Shown: one piece after another, positions 54,379 through 63,578 of the stretch | How the letters are laid out: every line of letters starts with the position of its first letter | Position numbering within the stretch: position 1 is the first letter of the stretch | Assembly: GCF_001613205.1 (NCBI RefSeq) | Contig: NZ_BDBX01000029.1 | Coordinates: 62,001-126,000 of the forward strand | DNA length: 64,000 nt | Direction: 5' to 3' | Source: Nocardia sienata NBRC 100364 | GTDB taxonomy: Bacteria; Actinomycetota; Actinomycetes; Mycobacteriales; Mycobacteriaceae | Notes under the pieces: generated by a model | The model's input: only the letters and a program-made list of their open reading frames with translations | The model's database searches: none | What the model was told of the DNA's origin: nothing | Position numbers and translations under genes: made by a program

Positions 54379-55509
54379 GTGCAGTACACGCTCGCCGATA
54401 TCCTGCCCTCCGTCGCCGCTTCCTTCGGCCTGAACTCGCCCGGCCCGCTCGGTCTCGTACCCAACCGGGACGTCGTGCTGCTGCTGATCGATGGCCTGGG
54501 TGCCGAACTGCTCGCGCGGCACCCCGATATCGCCCCCACGCTGACGGCACATCGCACCGCCACCCTCACCGCGGGATTCCCGGCGACCACCGCTACCAGC
54601 CTCACCAGTCTGGCGCTGGGCGCGCCGTGCGCGACCCACGGCATCATCGGCTACAGCTTCGCCGTACCCGGCCCCGGCGGGGCCCGGCTGTTCAACTCGC
54701 TGCGCTGGCGATTCGACTCCGCGACCGGCGACGACGCACGCGAGGCCTACCCACCCGAGTCGGCGCAACCGGCAACCAGCCGTCTACAGGACCTCGCCGC
54801 GCACGGCGTGGAGGTGCACTACGTGGTCCCGCGATACCAGATCCGTTCCGGGCTGACCCGGGCCGCTTTCCGGGCGCCGGGCGTCCTGCACCCCGCTGCC
54901 GATCTCGACGAGGTGCGAGCCGGGATCCTGGAGGTCGCCGATCATCCGGGTCTCGCGTCACGGTTCGCCTACGCCTATTTCCCCGGCCTCGATTCCACCG
55001 GCCACCTGCACGGACCCGAATCGCCCGAAGCCCTGGCCGTACTGCGCGATATCGACGCCTTCGCGGCCGAGTTGCTCGGCGAGCTACCGGCCACCTGCAC
55101 GCTGCTGATCACCGGCGATCACGGGATGATCCACGCGGACAAGATGCTCGACCTGGACGCGAACGAGATGTTGCACCGCGAAGTACGCCTGATCGGCGGC
55201 GAGGCCCGGGTCCGCCACGTCTACGTCGAACGCGCCGCCGCGGCGGCCGACACGCTGGCGACGTGGCGGGACCTGTTGCGGGGGCACGCCCACGTGGTGA
55301 CCCGCGAACAGGCACTCGACGAGCAGTGGTTCGGCCCGACCCCGCCGACCCCGGTCATCGCGAACCGAATCGGGGATCTGCTCGCCGTCGCCGAGGGCCG
55401 GACCGTACTGGTACGAGCGGAGCACGAACCGCTGGAGTCGGCCATGACCGGACACCACGGCGCCCGCACACCGGACGAACAACTGGTGCCGCTCATCGTG
55501 TCGCGGTGA
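54379..55509 (+). CDS. Alkaline phosphatase superfamily / nucleotide pyrophosphatase-phosphodiesterase
   Basis: A 376-residue metal-dependent hydrolase of the type I phosphodiesterase/NPP fold. Metal- and nucleophile-binding blocks are LLLIDGLGAELL (Asp), FPATTATSLTSLALG (Thr nucleophile), YFPGLDSTGHLHG, TGDHGM and MTGHHGA. Members cleave phosphodiesters or pyrophosphates. The start GTG 54379 is the one closest to the conserved domain; a longer upstream frame lacks protein character. No signal peptide is visible. Confidence 0.88.
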   Translation: MQYTLADILPSVAASFGLNSPGPLGLVPNRDVVLLLIDGLGAELLARHPDIAPTLTAHRTATLTAGFPATTATSLTSLALGAPCATHGIIGYSFAVPGPGGARLFNSLRWRFDSATGDDAREAYPPESAQPATSRLQDLAAHGVEVHYVVPRYQIRSGLTRAAFRAPGVLHPAADLDEVRAGILEVADHPGLASRFAYAYFPGLDSTGHLHGPESPEALAVLRDIDAFAAELLGELPATCTLLITGDHGMIHADKMLDLDANEMLHREVRLIGGEARVRHVYVERAAAAADTLATWRDLLRGHAHVVTREQALDEQWFGPTPPTPVIANRIGDLLAVAEGRTVLVRAEHEPLESAMTGHHGARTPDEQLVPLIVSR

Positions 55510-55582
55510 GCGAACCCCACGGCTCGACAGGAGTTGGTGAAGCGGGCCTTCGGCACGCACTCCGCTACCGCACTCCCGCCCG

Positions 55583-57553
55583 TCAGAAACGGCCGCCGCG
55601 GCTGATCCGCCGCGATCCGCCCGATCCGCCGAACGACCCCGCCCGGTACCCGCCACGCTGACCGTGGCCACCGCCCATCCCACCACGCAGCATGCTGTCG
55701 ATGAGGATGCCGCCCAGGATCGCGCCCGCCTGCGCCCCACCCGACGGCGGCCGCCGGACCTCCCAGGTCCGCACCCCGGCCTGCGCTTCCTGCAGTGCGC
55801 GACCGCCGAGGTCGGCGGCCCTACGCGCATGATCGAGCGCGGCGGCCGGGTCCGCCGTGCGCAACCGCTGTGCCTCGTCGAGGTGCCGCTGGGCCTCCGA
55901 CAGCCGAGTGCGCGGCATGGCGTCCACCGCGCCCCGGCGGGTGGCGATGAAATCGGTGGCCATCCGGACCCGGGCGGCCGCGTCGCCGAGCGCTCGATCC
56001 AGCCGGCGCGCCAGATCCGCGGCGGCCCGCTTCCGGTTCCCGGCCGCGGCCAGCGCGCGATCCAGGTCGCCGTCCGCGGCGACCGCGTCGTGGTAGACCC
56101 CCAGGGGGTCGGCCGCCGCGGCAGTGTCCGCCCGCGCCAGCACGGCCTGGGCGGCGACGACGGCCGTCTCCAGTTCCGGGCCACCATGCTCGGTCAGCTC
56201 GGCCGCAGCACCGAGGTCGCCGCGCAACTCGTCGAGGACGGCGAGCAGGCCCGCCCGCGCCTGCTGGATATGAGCCGCCGCACCGTCCACGGCATCGAGC
56301 AGGGTGCGGGCCTGACCGATCGCTGCCTCGGCCGCCCGGATATCGGCGACCGCCCCGCCCTGTTCACCCACGGGCCGGGCGATTTCCCGGCGGCCGTCGC
56401 CGATGCAGTCGTCGGCGAAGGCGATCCGTTCCCGGGCCATGGTGACGTTGTCGGCGATCGGTGCGAGCGCACTGGCCGGATAGGCGCCCGCCAGCCGGGC
56501 CAGTTCGGCTTCCGATGCCGGGATACGGCCGGTGAGGTCGACGATATCGCGGGTCAGCGCGTCCAGGCGGGGCCCGGCGTCGATGAGCAGATCGCGCATC
56601 GCGTCGAACTCGGCGACACGAGCATCGAGTTCGCGGTCGGCGTGACCGGCGGTGGTGAGCAGATCGATCAGCAGTGTGCGCTGTTCGTCCGGCGTCTCCG
56701 GGACGGCGTCGTCGAGCCGCTGCCGGATCGCGAAGGCTTTCGCCGTGGCGGCGCGCGCGTTCTCCAGCGCGGTGCGGAAGGGCAGCACCGCGGGCTCGCC
56801 GAATTCCCCGACGGCCAGCTCCAGTTCCTCGGTACTGGTCCGGACCGCGTTGTCGAGTTCGACGAGGACCTCCCGCGACCGCGCGTGCAGCGCGTCGAGC
56901 GGCAGCGCCGCCAGCGCGGCGGGGTCGGTGGGATCGGTGCGCCGGGCCTGTTCGAGTTCGGCTCGGTCCCGGGCCCGCCGCCGGTAGCGCTGATACAGCA
57001 GCAGACCTGCCAGGGCGAGCACGATCAGCGCGCCGACGAGCAGCACCGGCCCGGTACTCACCCCGCCTCCGCTCATCGCCGCCCCGATCCCCGCCGCCGC
57101 GGCGACGCCCGCGTCGGCCCATCGGTTGTCGCGCAGCGCGGGTTCGACCTGGTCGGTGAGCAGCCGGTCGACCTCGGATTCGCTGACCCCGGCCGGGCGC
57201 TCGCCGTCGAAGGCGTAGGCGCGATCCCGGGTGGCCACGGCCAGCAGCAGATCCCGGTCACCGAATCCGGATTGCCGCGCGGTCTGCGCTGCCCACTCCG
57301 GTGGGCTGTAACCGGCGAAATCGCCCACGTAGGCGACCCAGAGCCGCACCTTGTGTTCGACGTAGAGGGTGTCGACCGCCGCTCGCACGCGCTGGATGTC
57401 ATCGGCGTCGAGCGCGCCGGCCGAGTCGGTGACATAGGTGTCCATCCGGGTCGGCTGCTCCGCGGCCGCGCCCGGCGCCGCCACCGCGGTGACGCACACC
57501 AGGCCGAGCACGAACCACGCGATCCGGCGCAGCGGATGATTCGAGGTCGGCAT
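55583..57553 (-). CDS. TPM-domain membrane protein with coiled coil and Gly-rich tail
   Basis: A 656-residue protein like mycobacterial Rv2345. It has a signal peptide (IAWFVLGLVCVTAVAAPGAAA), a TPM domain (TYVTDSAGALDADDIQRVRAAVDTLYVEHKVRLWVAYVGDF and DRDLLLAVATRDRAYAF), one transmembrane helix (VLLVGALIVLALAGLLLYQRYRRRA), about 400 residues of helical coiled coil, and a Gly/Ser/Arg-rich end (GGMGGGHGQRGGYRAGSFGGSGG). TPM domains are found in photosystem and membrane-repair factors; the role here is unknown. Confidence 0.88.
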   Translation of the reverse strand: MPTSNHPLRRIAWFVLGLVCVTAVAAPGAAAEQPTRMDTYVTDSAGALDADDIQRVRAAVDTLYVEHKVRLWVAYVGDFAGYSPPEWAAQTARQSGFGDRDLLLAVATRDRAYAFDGERPAGVSESEVDRLLTDQVEPALRDNRWADAGVAAAAGIGAAMSGGGVSTGPVLLVGALIVLALAGLLLYQRYRRRARDRAELEQARRTDPTDPAALAALPLDALHARSREVLVELDNAVRTSTEELELAVGEFGEPAVLPFRTALENARAATAKAFAIRQRLDDAVPETPDEQRTLLIDLLTTAGHADRELDARVAEFDAMRDLLIDAGPRLDALTRDIVDLTGRIPASEAELARLAGAYPASALAPIADNVTMARERIAFADDCIGDGRREIARPVGEQGGAVADIRAAEAAIGQARTLLDAVDGAAAHIQQARAGLLAVLDELRGDLGAAAELTEHGGPELETAVVAAQAVLARADTAAAADPLGVYHDAVAADGDLDRALAAAGNRKRAAADLARRLDRALGDAAARVRMATDFIATRRGAVDAMPRTRLSEAQRHLDEAQRLRTADPAAALDHARRAADLGGRALQEAQAGVRTWEVRRPPSGGAQAGAILGGILIDSMLRGGMGGGHGQRGGYRAGSFGGSGGSRRISRGGRF

Positions 57554-57653
57554 GTCACCGAATGTAGCGTCCGCGATCCGCTGGTCGCGGTGTCCAGGCC
57601 CGAACAGCCGAAACTGCGTTGCGCGGAGTCCGGCGCACCCACACGATGTGGTC

Positions 57654-58346
57654 ATGCCGTCCTTCGCCGATTTCGACCGCCGCAACTATCGAACAGTCGA
57701 TGTCGCCACCGGATATGACGGGTGGGCCCCCACCTACGAGCAGACCGTGCTCGACGATATGGATCTCGCGCTGCTCGACCGCCTGCGCCGGCCGGCGTGG
57801 TCGCAGGTGCGCCGGGCAGCCGACCTGGGTTGCGGAACCGGCCGCACCGCCGCCTGGCTGCGTGAGCGCAGTACAGCACAGATCGACGGCATCGACCTCA
57901 GCGAAGGGATGCTGCTCCGCGCCCGGCAGCGCGGTCTCCACACCGCACTCTCCCGCGGCGATGTCCGCGATACCGGATTCCCCGGCGCTGCCTACGATCT
58001 CGTGATCTCCTCGCTGATCGACGAGCATCTGCCCGATCTCACACCCCTCTACATCGAAGCACGCAGGCTGGCCGCACCCGGCGGCGTATTCGTCCTGGTC
58101 AGCTACCATCCGCAGTTCATGATGGTCACCGGTATGCCCACCCACTACACCGGCCCCGACGGCGAACCCCTGGCCATTTCCACCCACCTGCACACCGTCG
58201 GCGATCATGTGACGGCCGGGATCGCGGCGGGATGGCAACTCGCCGAACTCACCGAGAGCGCGATCGACGACGTGTGGATCGCCGCGAAGCCCAAGTGGGC
58301 GCATCTGCGCGGACATCCGTTCACCATGGCGTCGGTGTGGATCTGA
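57654..58346 (+). CDS. Class I SAM-dependent methyltransferase
   Basis: A 230-residue methyltransferase with motif I AADLGCGTGRTAAWLRER and acidic motif II GIDLSEGMLLRARQRGLH, then GVFVLVSYHPQFMM after the fourth strand. The N-terminal YDGWAPTYEQTVLDDMDLALLDRL is typical of small-molecule methylases. ATG 57654 was chosen; GTG 57651 or 57648 are alternatives. The substrate is unknown. It is divergent from the TPM gene. Confidence 0.9.
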   Translation: MPSFADFDRRNYRTVDVATGYDGWAPTYEQTVLDDMDLALLDRLRRPAWSQVRRAADLGCGTGRTAAWLRERSTAQIDGIDLSEGMLLRARQRGLHTALSRGDVRDTGFPGAAYDLVISSLIDEHLPDLTPLYIEARRLAAPGGVFVLVSYHPQFMMVTGMPTHYTGPDGEPLAISTHLHTVGDHVTAGIAAGWQLAELTESAIDDVWIAAKPKWAHLRGHPFTMASVWI

Positions 58347-58425
58347 CCGAACTCACCCCGGCCGTACGCACCGGACCGCCCGGCCGGCATCGGGTCGAGC
58401 CGGCCGGGCGGTGATCAACCCCGGA

Positions 58426-58761
58426 TCAGCGGGTCACGGTGACGCTCACCCCCGGCGGCGCCGCGATCGGCTGGTCGATGATGACCGACAGGGTCGAACC
58501 CGGCTGGTGCGCCGCCCGGCCCGCGTACTCGGTGATGCTCTCCCCGAGACGCTGTTTCGCCTCCGGGGTGAAATTGGGCGGCAGTGCGCCGAGCGCAGGG
58601 CCGAGATTCAGGGCATCGATAGCGCGGGCCTCAGTGTCGGTGAGGTGTACGGTGACCGCTTCCTCGGATCGATCGATCGACAGAGCCGAAGCCGGTCCAC
58701 TCCCGAGAAAGAGACAGCCGGCCGAGGCCGCGAGGACGGTCAGTGGAAGGTGGAATCTCAC
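58426..58761 (-). CDS. Small secreted protein
   Basis: A 111-residue protein with a Sec signal peptide (FHLPLTVLAASAGCLFLGSGPASA, cleavage around ASA/LS) and a mature domain of about 85 residues (DTEARAIDALNLGPALGALPPNFTPEAKQRLGESITEYA). There is no recognised family. It starts at GTG 58761 with CAGGAGATAACTC upstream. It is convergent with the methyltransferase gene. Confidence 0.8.
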   Translation of the reverse strand: MRFHLPLTVLAASAGCLFLGSGPASALSIDRSEEAVTVHLTDTEARAIDALNLGPALGALPPNFTPEAKQRLGESITEYAGRAAHQPGSTLSVIIDQPIAAPPGVSVTVTR

Positions 58762-59243
58762 GAGTTATCTCCTGTGTAGTCGTCTGATCCGATGTGTCCG
58801 ATGTGCTATTTCGCCGCCGTGGACGGCAGCCGGCCGGGTCCTTGTCCGCTCTGCGACCGAGGGCCGAGCCGGGTGTGTGAAGGCTTTCCGTTCGGCGCGT
58901 TCCTTTCTCGGGGGCCCGACGCCGGGGCGGGTGCGCCCGTTCCCGGACGACTCCGTCGGCGCCTCTGGGGTGCGCGAAGTCCAATCGACCGGTTTCGCCG
59001 AGCACGAAGCGCGTAGCGACGGAGTGGGGGGACAGTCGTTCGCGAGCGGACGCCAGGCGCGGCCATCGGTGCGGACCGGAACCGGCTTCCGGCCGCCAAC
59101 TCGGCAGAGCTCACGAGCCGACACCTGTGATCGCCTGTGTACGGGCGTCACCTCAACGCACCTGTCTCCGGCTCCGGCGACCCGGCGTCGGGGCAGCTCT
59201 CACCGGCAGATGGGTGTCGGCCCAACTGCCCTGCGGAGGACTG
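58762..59243. other. Intergenic region, no convincing gene
   Basis: A 482-base interval. A plus-strand frame at 58792 begins MCPMCYFAA with CPLC later, resembling a zinc ribbon, but there is no ribosome binding site and the rest is not protein-like. The left end carries the promoter of the secreted-protein gene. Confidence 0.4.
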
Positions 59244-59651
59244 TCATCTCCGGCAGACGCAGAGACTGAGCAGTATCTCTTCCCCGGTCGGGGCTACCCC
59301 GGATGCCGGTAACGCCCTCGGCGATACCCGTAAGGTGGAATTCGACAGGCCCACAACGAAGCCCAGAAAGAGCAGCGCGACGGGCCATAGATCGTCGAGC
59401 CGGGGGCGCGGCACCGCGGCCCGCACGCAGGCGTAGCGGCAGTGCACGGATTGCCCACCCGTTCCATCGGGCCGCTCGACCTCCGGCTCGGCCGAATTGT
59501 TCAGCGCGACAAAGGAAGACACGAGCGACACATAGGTGGTCTCACGCGGATCCACCATCCGACCGTCGCGAACCTCGAGCGTCAGTACCACCGCGGCGAA
59601 GACGAGCACGAGCACGAGCAGCAGCTCCGGCGCCCGCGCGATATGCCTCAC
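59244..59651 (-). CDS. Small membrane protein after the hydrolase/partner pairs
   Basis: A 135-residue protein with two transmembrane segments (ELLLVLVLVFAAVVLTLEV and DLWPVALLFLGFVVGLSNS) separated by a region with two Cys (HCRYACVRA), and a C-terminus ending in CVCRR. No recognised family. It starts at GTG 59651 and lies 83 bases after the second partner gene on the same strand, so it may belong to that locus; there is no clear ribosome binding site. Confidence 0.55.
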   Translation of the reverse strand: MRHIARAPELLLVLVLVFAAVVLTLEVRDGRMVDPRETTYVSLVSSFVALNNSAEPEVERPDGTGGQSVHCRYACVRAAVPRPRLDDLWPVALLFLGFVVGLSNSTLRVSPRALPASGVAPTGEEILLSLCVCRR

Positions 59652-59734
59652 AGTCGCCGATACTAACCGACCGCGCCATGCCCGGTTTATCCGGTTCCCT
59701 TCCCCCTGGAACGAATTCGTCTATGCCGCAACGA

Positions 59735-60301
59735 CTACCGCGACGCGCCGTTGGCGCCCGTATCGCAGATCCATCGAGAATCGGCCCGGCCCGGCAATGG
59801 ATCCGCCTCGGCACCGGCCGGCGAATCCGCTGTCGAACGAGTCCCTCGCACGGTGAGCGGGTGTTCGATCACTTCCGGAAGCGGCATGCCCGCAGGCGAG
59901 CCGACCGCGAACGGCGGAGTCGAACCGGAGAGACTCACATAACCGCCCACGCTCTCGCGGACGGAAAGACCGGCATGGCCCGGGGTACGCGTATACGCCG
60001 CGCGCGGCGGGTTATCGCGATCGGTTCGAGTCGGCCATCCGAATCGGTTCCAGGATTGCACGACCAGTTCGAAGTAATCGCTCCGGATCTCGGATGGCGC
60101 CTCGATCACCCAATACGCCATATCGAAGAACTCGGCGGCGAAATCTTTTGCGGGAAGCGTCACACCCGCATGCAGGTGCGCGTGCGGAAGCTCAGGGTGA
60201 GAAAGCGCCAACGCCGACCCGACCGGCAGTGTCCGCAATGTGAGCACGAAATATCGGTAGAGCTGTTCGCGCGCGGCCCACTGGGTCGGTTCGGAAGTCA
60301 T
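59735..60301 (-). CDS. Partner protein 1 of the DUF1023 hydrolase (unknown family)
   Basis: A 188-residue soluble protein, 40 bases downstream of hydrolase 1. It is a clear paralogue of the protein at 61780: shared blocks are RTLPVGSALALSHPELPHAHLHAGV, SWNRFGWPTRTDRDNPPRAAYTRTP, and GLSVRESVGGYVSLSGSTPPFAVGSPAG. There is no signal peptide or membrane helix, and I recognise no family. Start ATG 60301 is preceded by GAGGA. The constant pairing suggests a chaperone or immunity-type partner, which is inference. Confidence 0.85.
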   Translation of the reverse strand: MTSEPTQWAAREQLYRYFVLTLRTLPVGSALALSHPELPHAHLHAGVTLPAKDFAAEFFDMAYWVIEAPSEIRSDYFELVVQSWNRFGWPTRTDRDNPPRAAYTRTPGHAGLSVRESVGGYVSLSGSTPPFAVGSPAGMPLPEVIEHPLTVRGTRSTADSPAGAEADPLPGRADSRWICDTGANGASR

Positions 60302-60341
60302 ACAAGCATCCTCACTTCGAACGATTCGCAACTCGTCGCTG

Positions 60342-61595
60342 TCACTGTAGCCAGGCAACCTGATCCCTGTGGCCGGTCATTATGAGACCGATACTTCGCG
60401 AGGAAGGATTGGCAGAGCTCAGGTAATTGTCCACCTCATGGTCCAGCAGATTCAACGAGTTGACGCCACGCGCCGATCCGGCCGCGAAATTAGGGGCGCC
60501 GTACTCGGAATCGGTGGGCCTCTTGTCGTGCGTATCCGGCATGTGCTGCAGCGGATCGTTGGGAGCCAAGGCCGCGGAGACATGATCGGCGGTACGCGCG
60601 GGCTCCACACCCGCAAGTCTCAGATCGCTGACATGACCCACACCTGTTCCCCAACTACCGAAGAAGATCAAGTCGTCGGTGTCCAGCGTATGTCCATGGC
60701 CTGCGGCGTGGCCGGCCAGAACACTGCCGTAGGAGTAACCGATCGTGGTGGTGTGCGCCGGCGGTCCCTGATGTGTCACCCGCAACCCGTCGTGATAGCT
60801 GCGTACTGCGGCGGCACCGTCCGCGGCGAACTGCGGAAACATCGTCTCGGTGATCGTAGTGGGGTTGTCGTAGTTGCCCCAGAAAGTCACCGACGTCATG
60901 GCCTTGGGGTCGGCCAGCGCGGCCGACTGCCGTATCTGCGTAATCGTATCCTCGGCGAATCCGACGGCATTGAAATTATTGGCAGGCTGTAGGAAAACCA
61001 CCGAGTGGTCGGCTAGGTCGGGGTTACCGCGGGATATCACAAACCGACCGTCTTCGTCCAGATGGGAGAGCAGGTACGGTCGGCCGCCCAGCAGGCTTTT
61101 CAGGTCGTCATAGAGTTCGGCACGCTTTCGATCTCCGGCGAGATGGGCCTCCACCTGCAGCCGATCCAAATTCTGCCTGTTGTAGATATCGCGTTCTTTC
61201 TGCGGTATCCCGTCCGTGTTTCCGATGAAGAAATCGGCACGAAACCGCTCTTGCTTCTCCGCTGCGGACAGTCCGGACCACCATCGGTGCACAGCTGCCG
61301 GACTTTCGCGTATGCCACCGACCGAGAGACGGGACGCGGTACTCGGGGCAGGAGGCGTAACACTCATCAAACGCTTCAGCACACTGTTGTTGTCCGCGTC
61401 GGCGATCATCAACTTGTGCTCTCCGCGTAGCAAGACCTCCCGGGTCCTCCGGTAAAGGGTTTCGGAAATGCCCTCACCCATCTCACCGATAATTCTGTTC
61501 AGCCGCTCGGCGAGCAAGTGTGCATCGCGAATTCCGCTACCGATTCCCAAGGGAAAGATATTCGAAAAATCCCCGTCCGGGCCGAATCTGTTCAA
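60342..61595 (-). CDS. DUF1023-type alpha/beta hydrolase 1
   Basis: A 417-residue protein. The DUF1023 signature is RWWSGLSAAEKQERFRADFFIGNTDGIPQKERDIYNRQNL (W-x-x-L...GN-x-DGIP...RD...NR), and the nucleophile elbow is TTTIGYSYGSVLAGHAAGHG near residue 285. The helical N-terminus (LAERLNRIIGEMGEGISETLYRRTREVLLRG) is shared with hydrolase 2. I chose TTG 61595, with GAGGAG 5-10 bases upstream, because it gives the same length and N-terminus as the paralogue. Family members sit in type VII-related and polymorphic-toxin settings. Confidence 0.88.
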   Translation of the reverse strand: MNRFGPDGDFSNIFPLGIGSGIRDAHLLAERLNRIIGEMGEGISETLYRRTREVLLRGEHKLMIADADNNSVLKRLMSVTPPAPSTASRLSVGGIRESPAAVHRWWSGLSAAEKQERFRADFFIGNTDGIPQKERDIYNRQNLDRLQVEAHLAGDRKRAELYDDLKSLLGGRPYLLSHLDEDGRFVISRGNPDLADHSVVFLQPANNFNAVGFAEDTITQIRQSAALADPKAMTSVTFWGNYDNPTTITETMFPQFAADGAAAVRSYHDGLRVTHQGPPAHTTTIGYSYGSVLAGHAAGHGHTLDTDDLIFFGSWGTGVGHVSDLRLAGVEPARTADHVSAALAPNDPLQHMPDTHDKRPTDSEYGAPNFAAGSARGVNSLNLLDHEVDNYLSSANPSSRSIGLIMTGHRDQVAWLQ

Positions 61596-61779
61596 CCCGA
61601 CTCCTCGCCGGTAGACCGATGCCTGCTCTGCAGGCGACCTGCGTGCCCGGCGACCACACGACAACGGGGACGCTCGCCCCGCCACCGCGGTATCGACGCG
61701 ACCACGGTCACGAGCTCATTGTGCCAGATCGGAACAACCCCCGCGGTCGCAGGACGAAACCATCCGAGCCGGCGGGCCG

Positions 61780-62292
61780 CTACCACCGCCGGTCCGGATC
61801 GGCCTCCTCCTGCGTGTCGAGCGGGTGTCCGATCGACTCCGGCAACGGCGGTCCGGCCGGCGAACCGGCTGCGAACGGCGGAGTCGTACCGGACAGGCTC
61901 ATATCACCGTCCGCGTTCTCCCGGATCGAAAGCCCGAATCGATCAGGAGTGCGCGTGTAGCCCGCGCGCGGCGCCGAATCACGGTCGGTTCGTGTCGGCC
62001 AACCGGCCCGGGTCCAGGAGGCCACGACCAGATCGAAACAGTCTCCGGCAGCTTCGGGGCCGATACCGGTGACCCAATATGAGATGTCGAATGCCTCCGC
62101 CGGGGCGTCCGTTTCGGTATCGGTGCGGGGAAGAACAACGCCGCCGTGCAACCGCGCCTGCGGAATATCCGGGTGGACCAGTGACAATGCCGCTCCGACC
62201 GGGAGCAGCCGCAGCGTTCGCTGCAAATACCCGTACAACACCTTCCGCGCCTCGGCCTGAGTCCCTCCGGAACTGTTTCGAACGTCCATCAT
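61780..62292 (-). CDS. Partner protein 2 of the DUF1023 hydrolase (unknown family)
   Basis: A 170-residue soluble protein, 35 bases downstream of hydrolase 2 and paralogous to the 59735 protein over its whole length (RTLRLLPVGAALSLVHPDIPQARLHGGV, SWTRAGWPTRTDRDSAPRAGYTRTP, MSLSGTTPPFAAGSPAG). It ends before a 184-base gap to hydrolase 1. ATG 62292 or ATG 62289 are both possible behind AGGGAG. The most conserved parts are the GWPTRTDRD and SGxTPPFAxGSPAG blocks, so they probably form the functional surface. Confidence 0.85.
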   Translation of the reverse strand: MMDVRNSSGGTQAEARKVLYGYLQRTLRLLPVGAALSLVHPDIPQARLHGGVVLPRTDTETDAPAEAFDISYWVTGIGPEAAGDCFDLVVASWTRAGWPTRTDRDSAPRAGYTRTPDRFGLSIRENADGDMSLSGTTPPFAAGSPAGPPLPESIGHPLDTQEEADPDRRW

Positions 62293-62327
62293 CTACTCCC
62301 TGTTGCAGTCCCCTCCGGCCGCGGCAC

Positions 62328-63578
62328 TCACGAAACGAGGTGGCCACGACCGGTTATGATAAGCGCAATATTTCCTGAAGCCGGATTTTCGGAGCGCATA
62401 TACGCTTCTGCCATATGATCCCAGTGGTTGAAATGGCCGGGCAGAATCGATGTGGACTGCAACACCGTAGCGCGGAAATCCGAACTGGTGGGCTGCGGTC
62501 CGTGCGTGCCCGGCATCAGTTGTACGAAATCGCTGTCGGTTATCGTCGCGAAAACCCGCTCGGCGGTGCGTTCGGGCGCGACACCGGTCAGCCTGAGATC
62601 ACCGACGTGGTTCACGCCGGTTCCCCAACTACCGAGAAACAGGATGTTGTCGGTGTTCAATGTCGCGCCGTGACCGGCGCTGTGGCCCGCCAGCACGCTC
62701 GCGTAGGAATGGCCGATCGTGGTGGTGTGCGCCCCGCCCCTTTCATGCGTCGCCCGCAAACCCTCGTGATATTCACGCACCCGGACAGCACCGTCCTGGG
62801 CGAACGCCGGGAACATCGCCTCGGTCATCGATTGGGGTTGATCGTAGTCTCCCCAGTAGGTCACCGCGGTTCGCTGACGAGGCGCAGCGAGTACCGCCAG
62901 ATCCCGGAACTGCCGCGCAGTGGGTACCGCATAGGGAAGCTGATTGAGTCCGCGGCCTGCGGGTTGCAGCAATACCACCGTGTTGTCCGCGAGGTCCGGG
63001 TTGTCCAGTGATATCGCGATCCTCCCTCTGTCGTCCAGATAGGAGAGGTAGAAGCGCGGCTCTTCCTGATCTGAGCCACGCAGCAGTTTCATTATTTCTG
63101 CATAATTCTCATCCTCGTCCAGATTCCCGGATCGAGCCTTCAGATCGATGAGATTGCGCCGGTTGTAGAAATCTCGATCCGCATGAGGGATACCGTCCCG
63201 GTTTCCGAGAAAAGGATCCCGGCGAAATAATTCCTCCCGGTCGGATCTGGACAGACCGCTCCATGCCTCCCGGAGTTGCCGCGGATCGCGCGGCAGGCCG
63301 ATATCCGGCACCGCCGCCCTGGACGGCGCCGACGGCGGCCCTTGCTCCAGAAGTGCCCGTAGCAACCGGTCGTTGTCCCGTTCGGCGATAATGAACTGCT
63401 CGTTTCCCCGAAGCACCGCATCGCGAGTTCTGCGATACAAACTGTCGGAAATCCCTCGGCCCATCTCCTGAACGACTCGGTCCAGGCGCTGAGCGATCAG
63501 CCTCGCCTGAAGGATTCCGGGATGGTTCGCCTGTAAGAAAGCATCGATCTCGCTGGGCCTCGAGCGGAAGTGGACCAT
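62328..63578 (-). CDS. DUF1023-type alpha/beta hydrolase 2
   Basis: A 416-residue paralogue of hydrolase 1. The DUF1023 signature is AWSGLSRSDREELFRRDPFLGNRDGIPHADRDFYNRRNL, and the nucleophile elbow is TTTIGHSYASVLAGHSAGHG near residue 289, where Ala replaces the second Gly. The N-terminal helix pair LIAQRLDRVVQEMGRGISDSLYRRTRDAVLRG aligns with copy 1. ATG 63578 follows GAGGTGAG. It is the first gene of the tandem locus hydrolase2-partner2-hydrolase1-partner1. Confidence 0.9.
   Translation of the reverse strand: MVHFRSRPSEIDAFLQANHPGILQARLIAQRLDRVVQEMGRGISDSLYRRTRDAVLRGNEQFIIAERDNDRLLRALLEQGPPSAPSRAAVPDIGLPRDPRQLREAWSGLSRSDREELFRRDPFLGNRDGIPHADRDFYNRRNLIDLKARSGNLDEDENYAEIMKLLRGSDQEEPRFYLSYLDDRGRIAISLDNPDLADNTVVLLQPAGRGLNQLPYAVPTARQFRDLAVLAAPRQRTAVTYWGDYDQPQSMTEAMFPAFAQDGAVRVREYHEGLRATHERGGAHTTTIGHSYASVLAGHSAGHGATLNTDNILFLGSWGTGVNHVGDLRLTGVAPERTAERVFATITDSDFVQLMPGTHGPQPTSSDFRATVLQSTSILPGHFNHWDHMAEAYMRSENPASGNIALIITGRGHLVS

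Noticed and set aside
58792..59016. ORF beginning MCPMCYFAA with CPLC, resembling a zinc ribbon
   Set aside because: There is no ribosome binding site and the rest of the frame is typical noncoding Arg/Gly/Pro-rich sequence.
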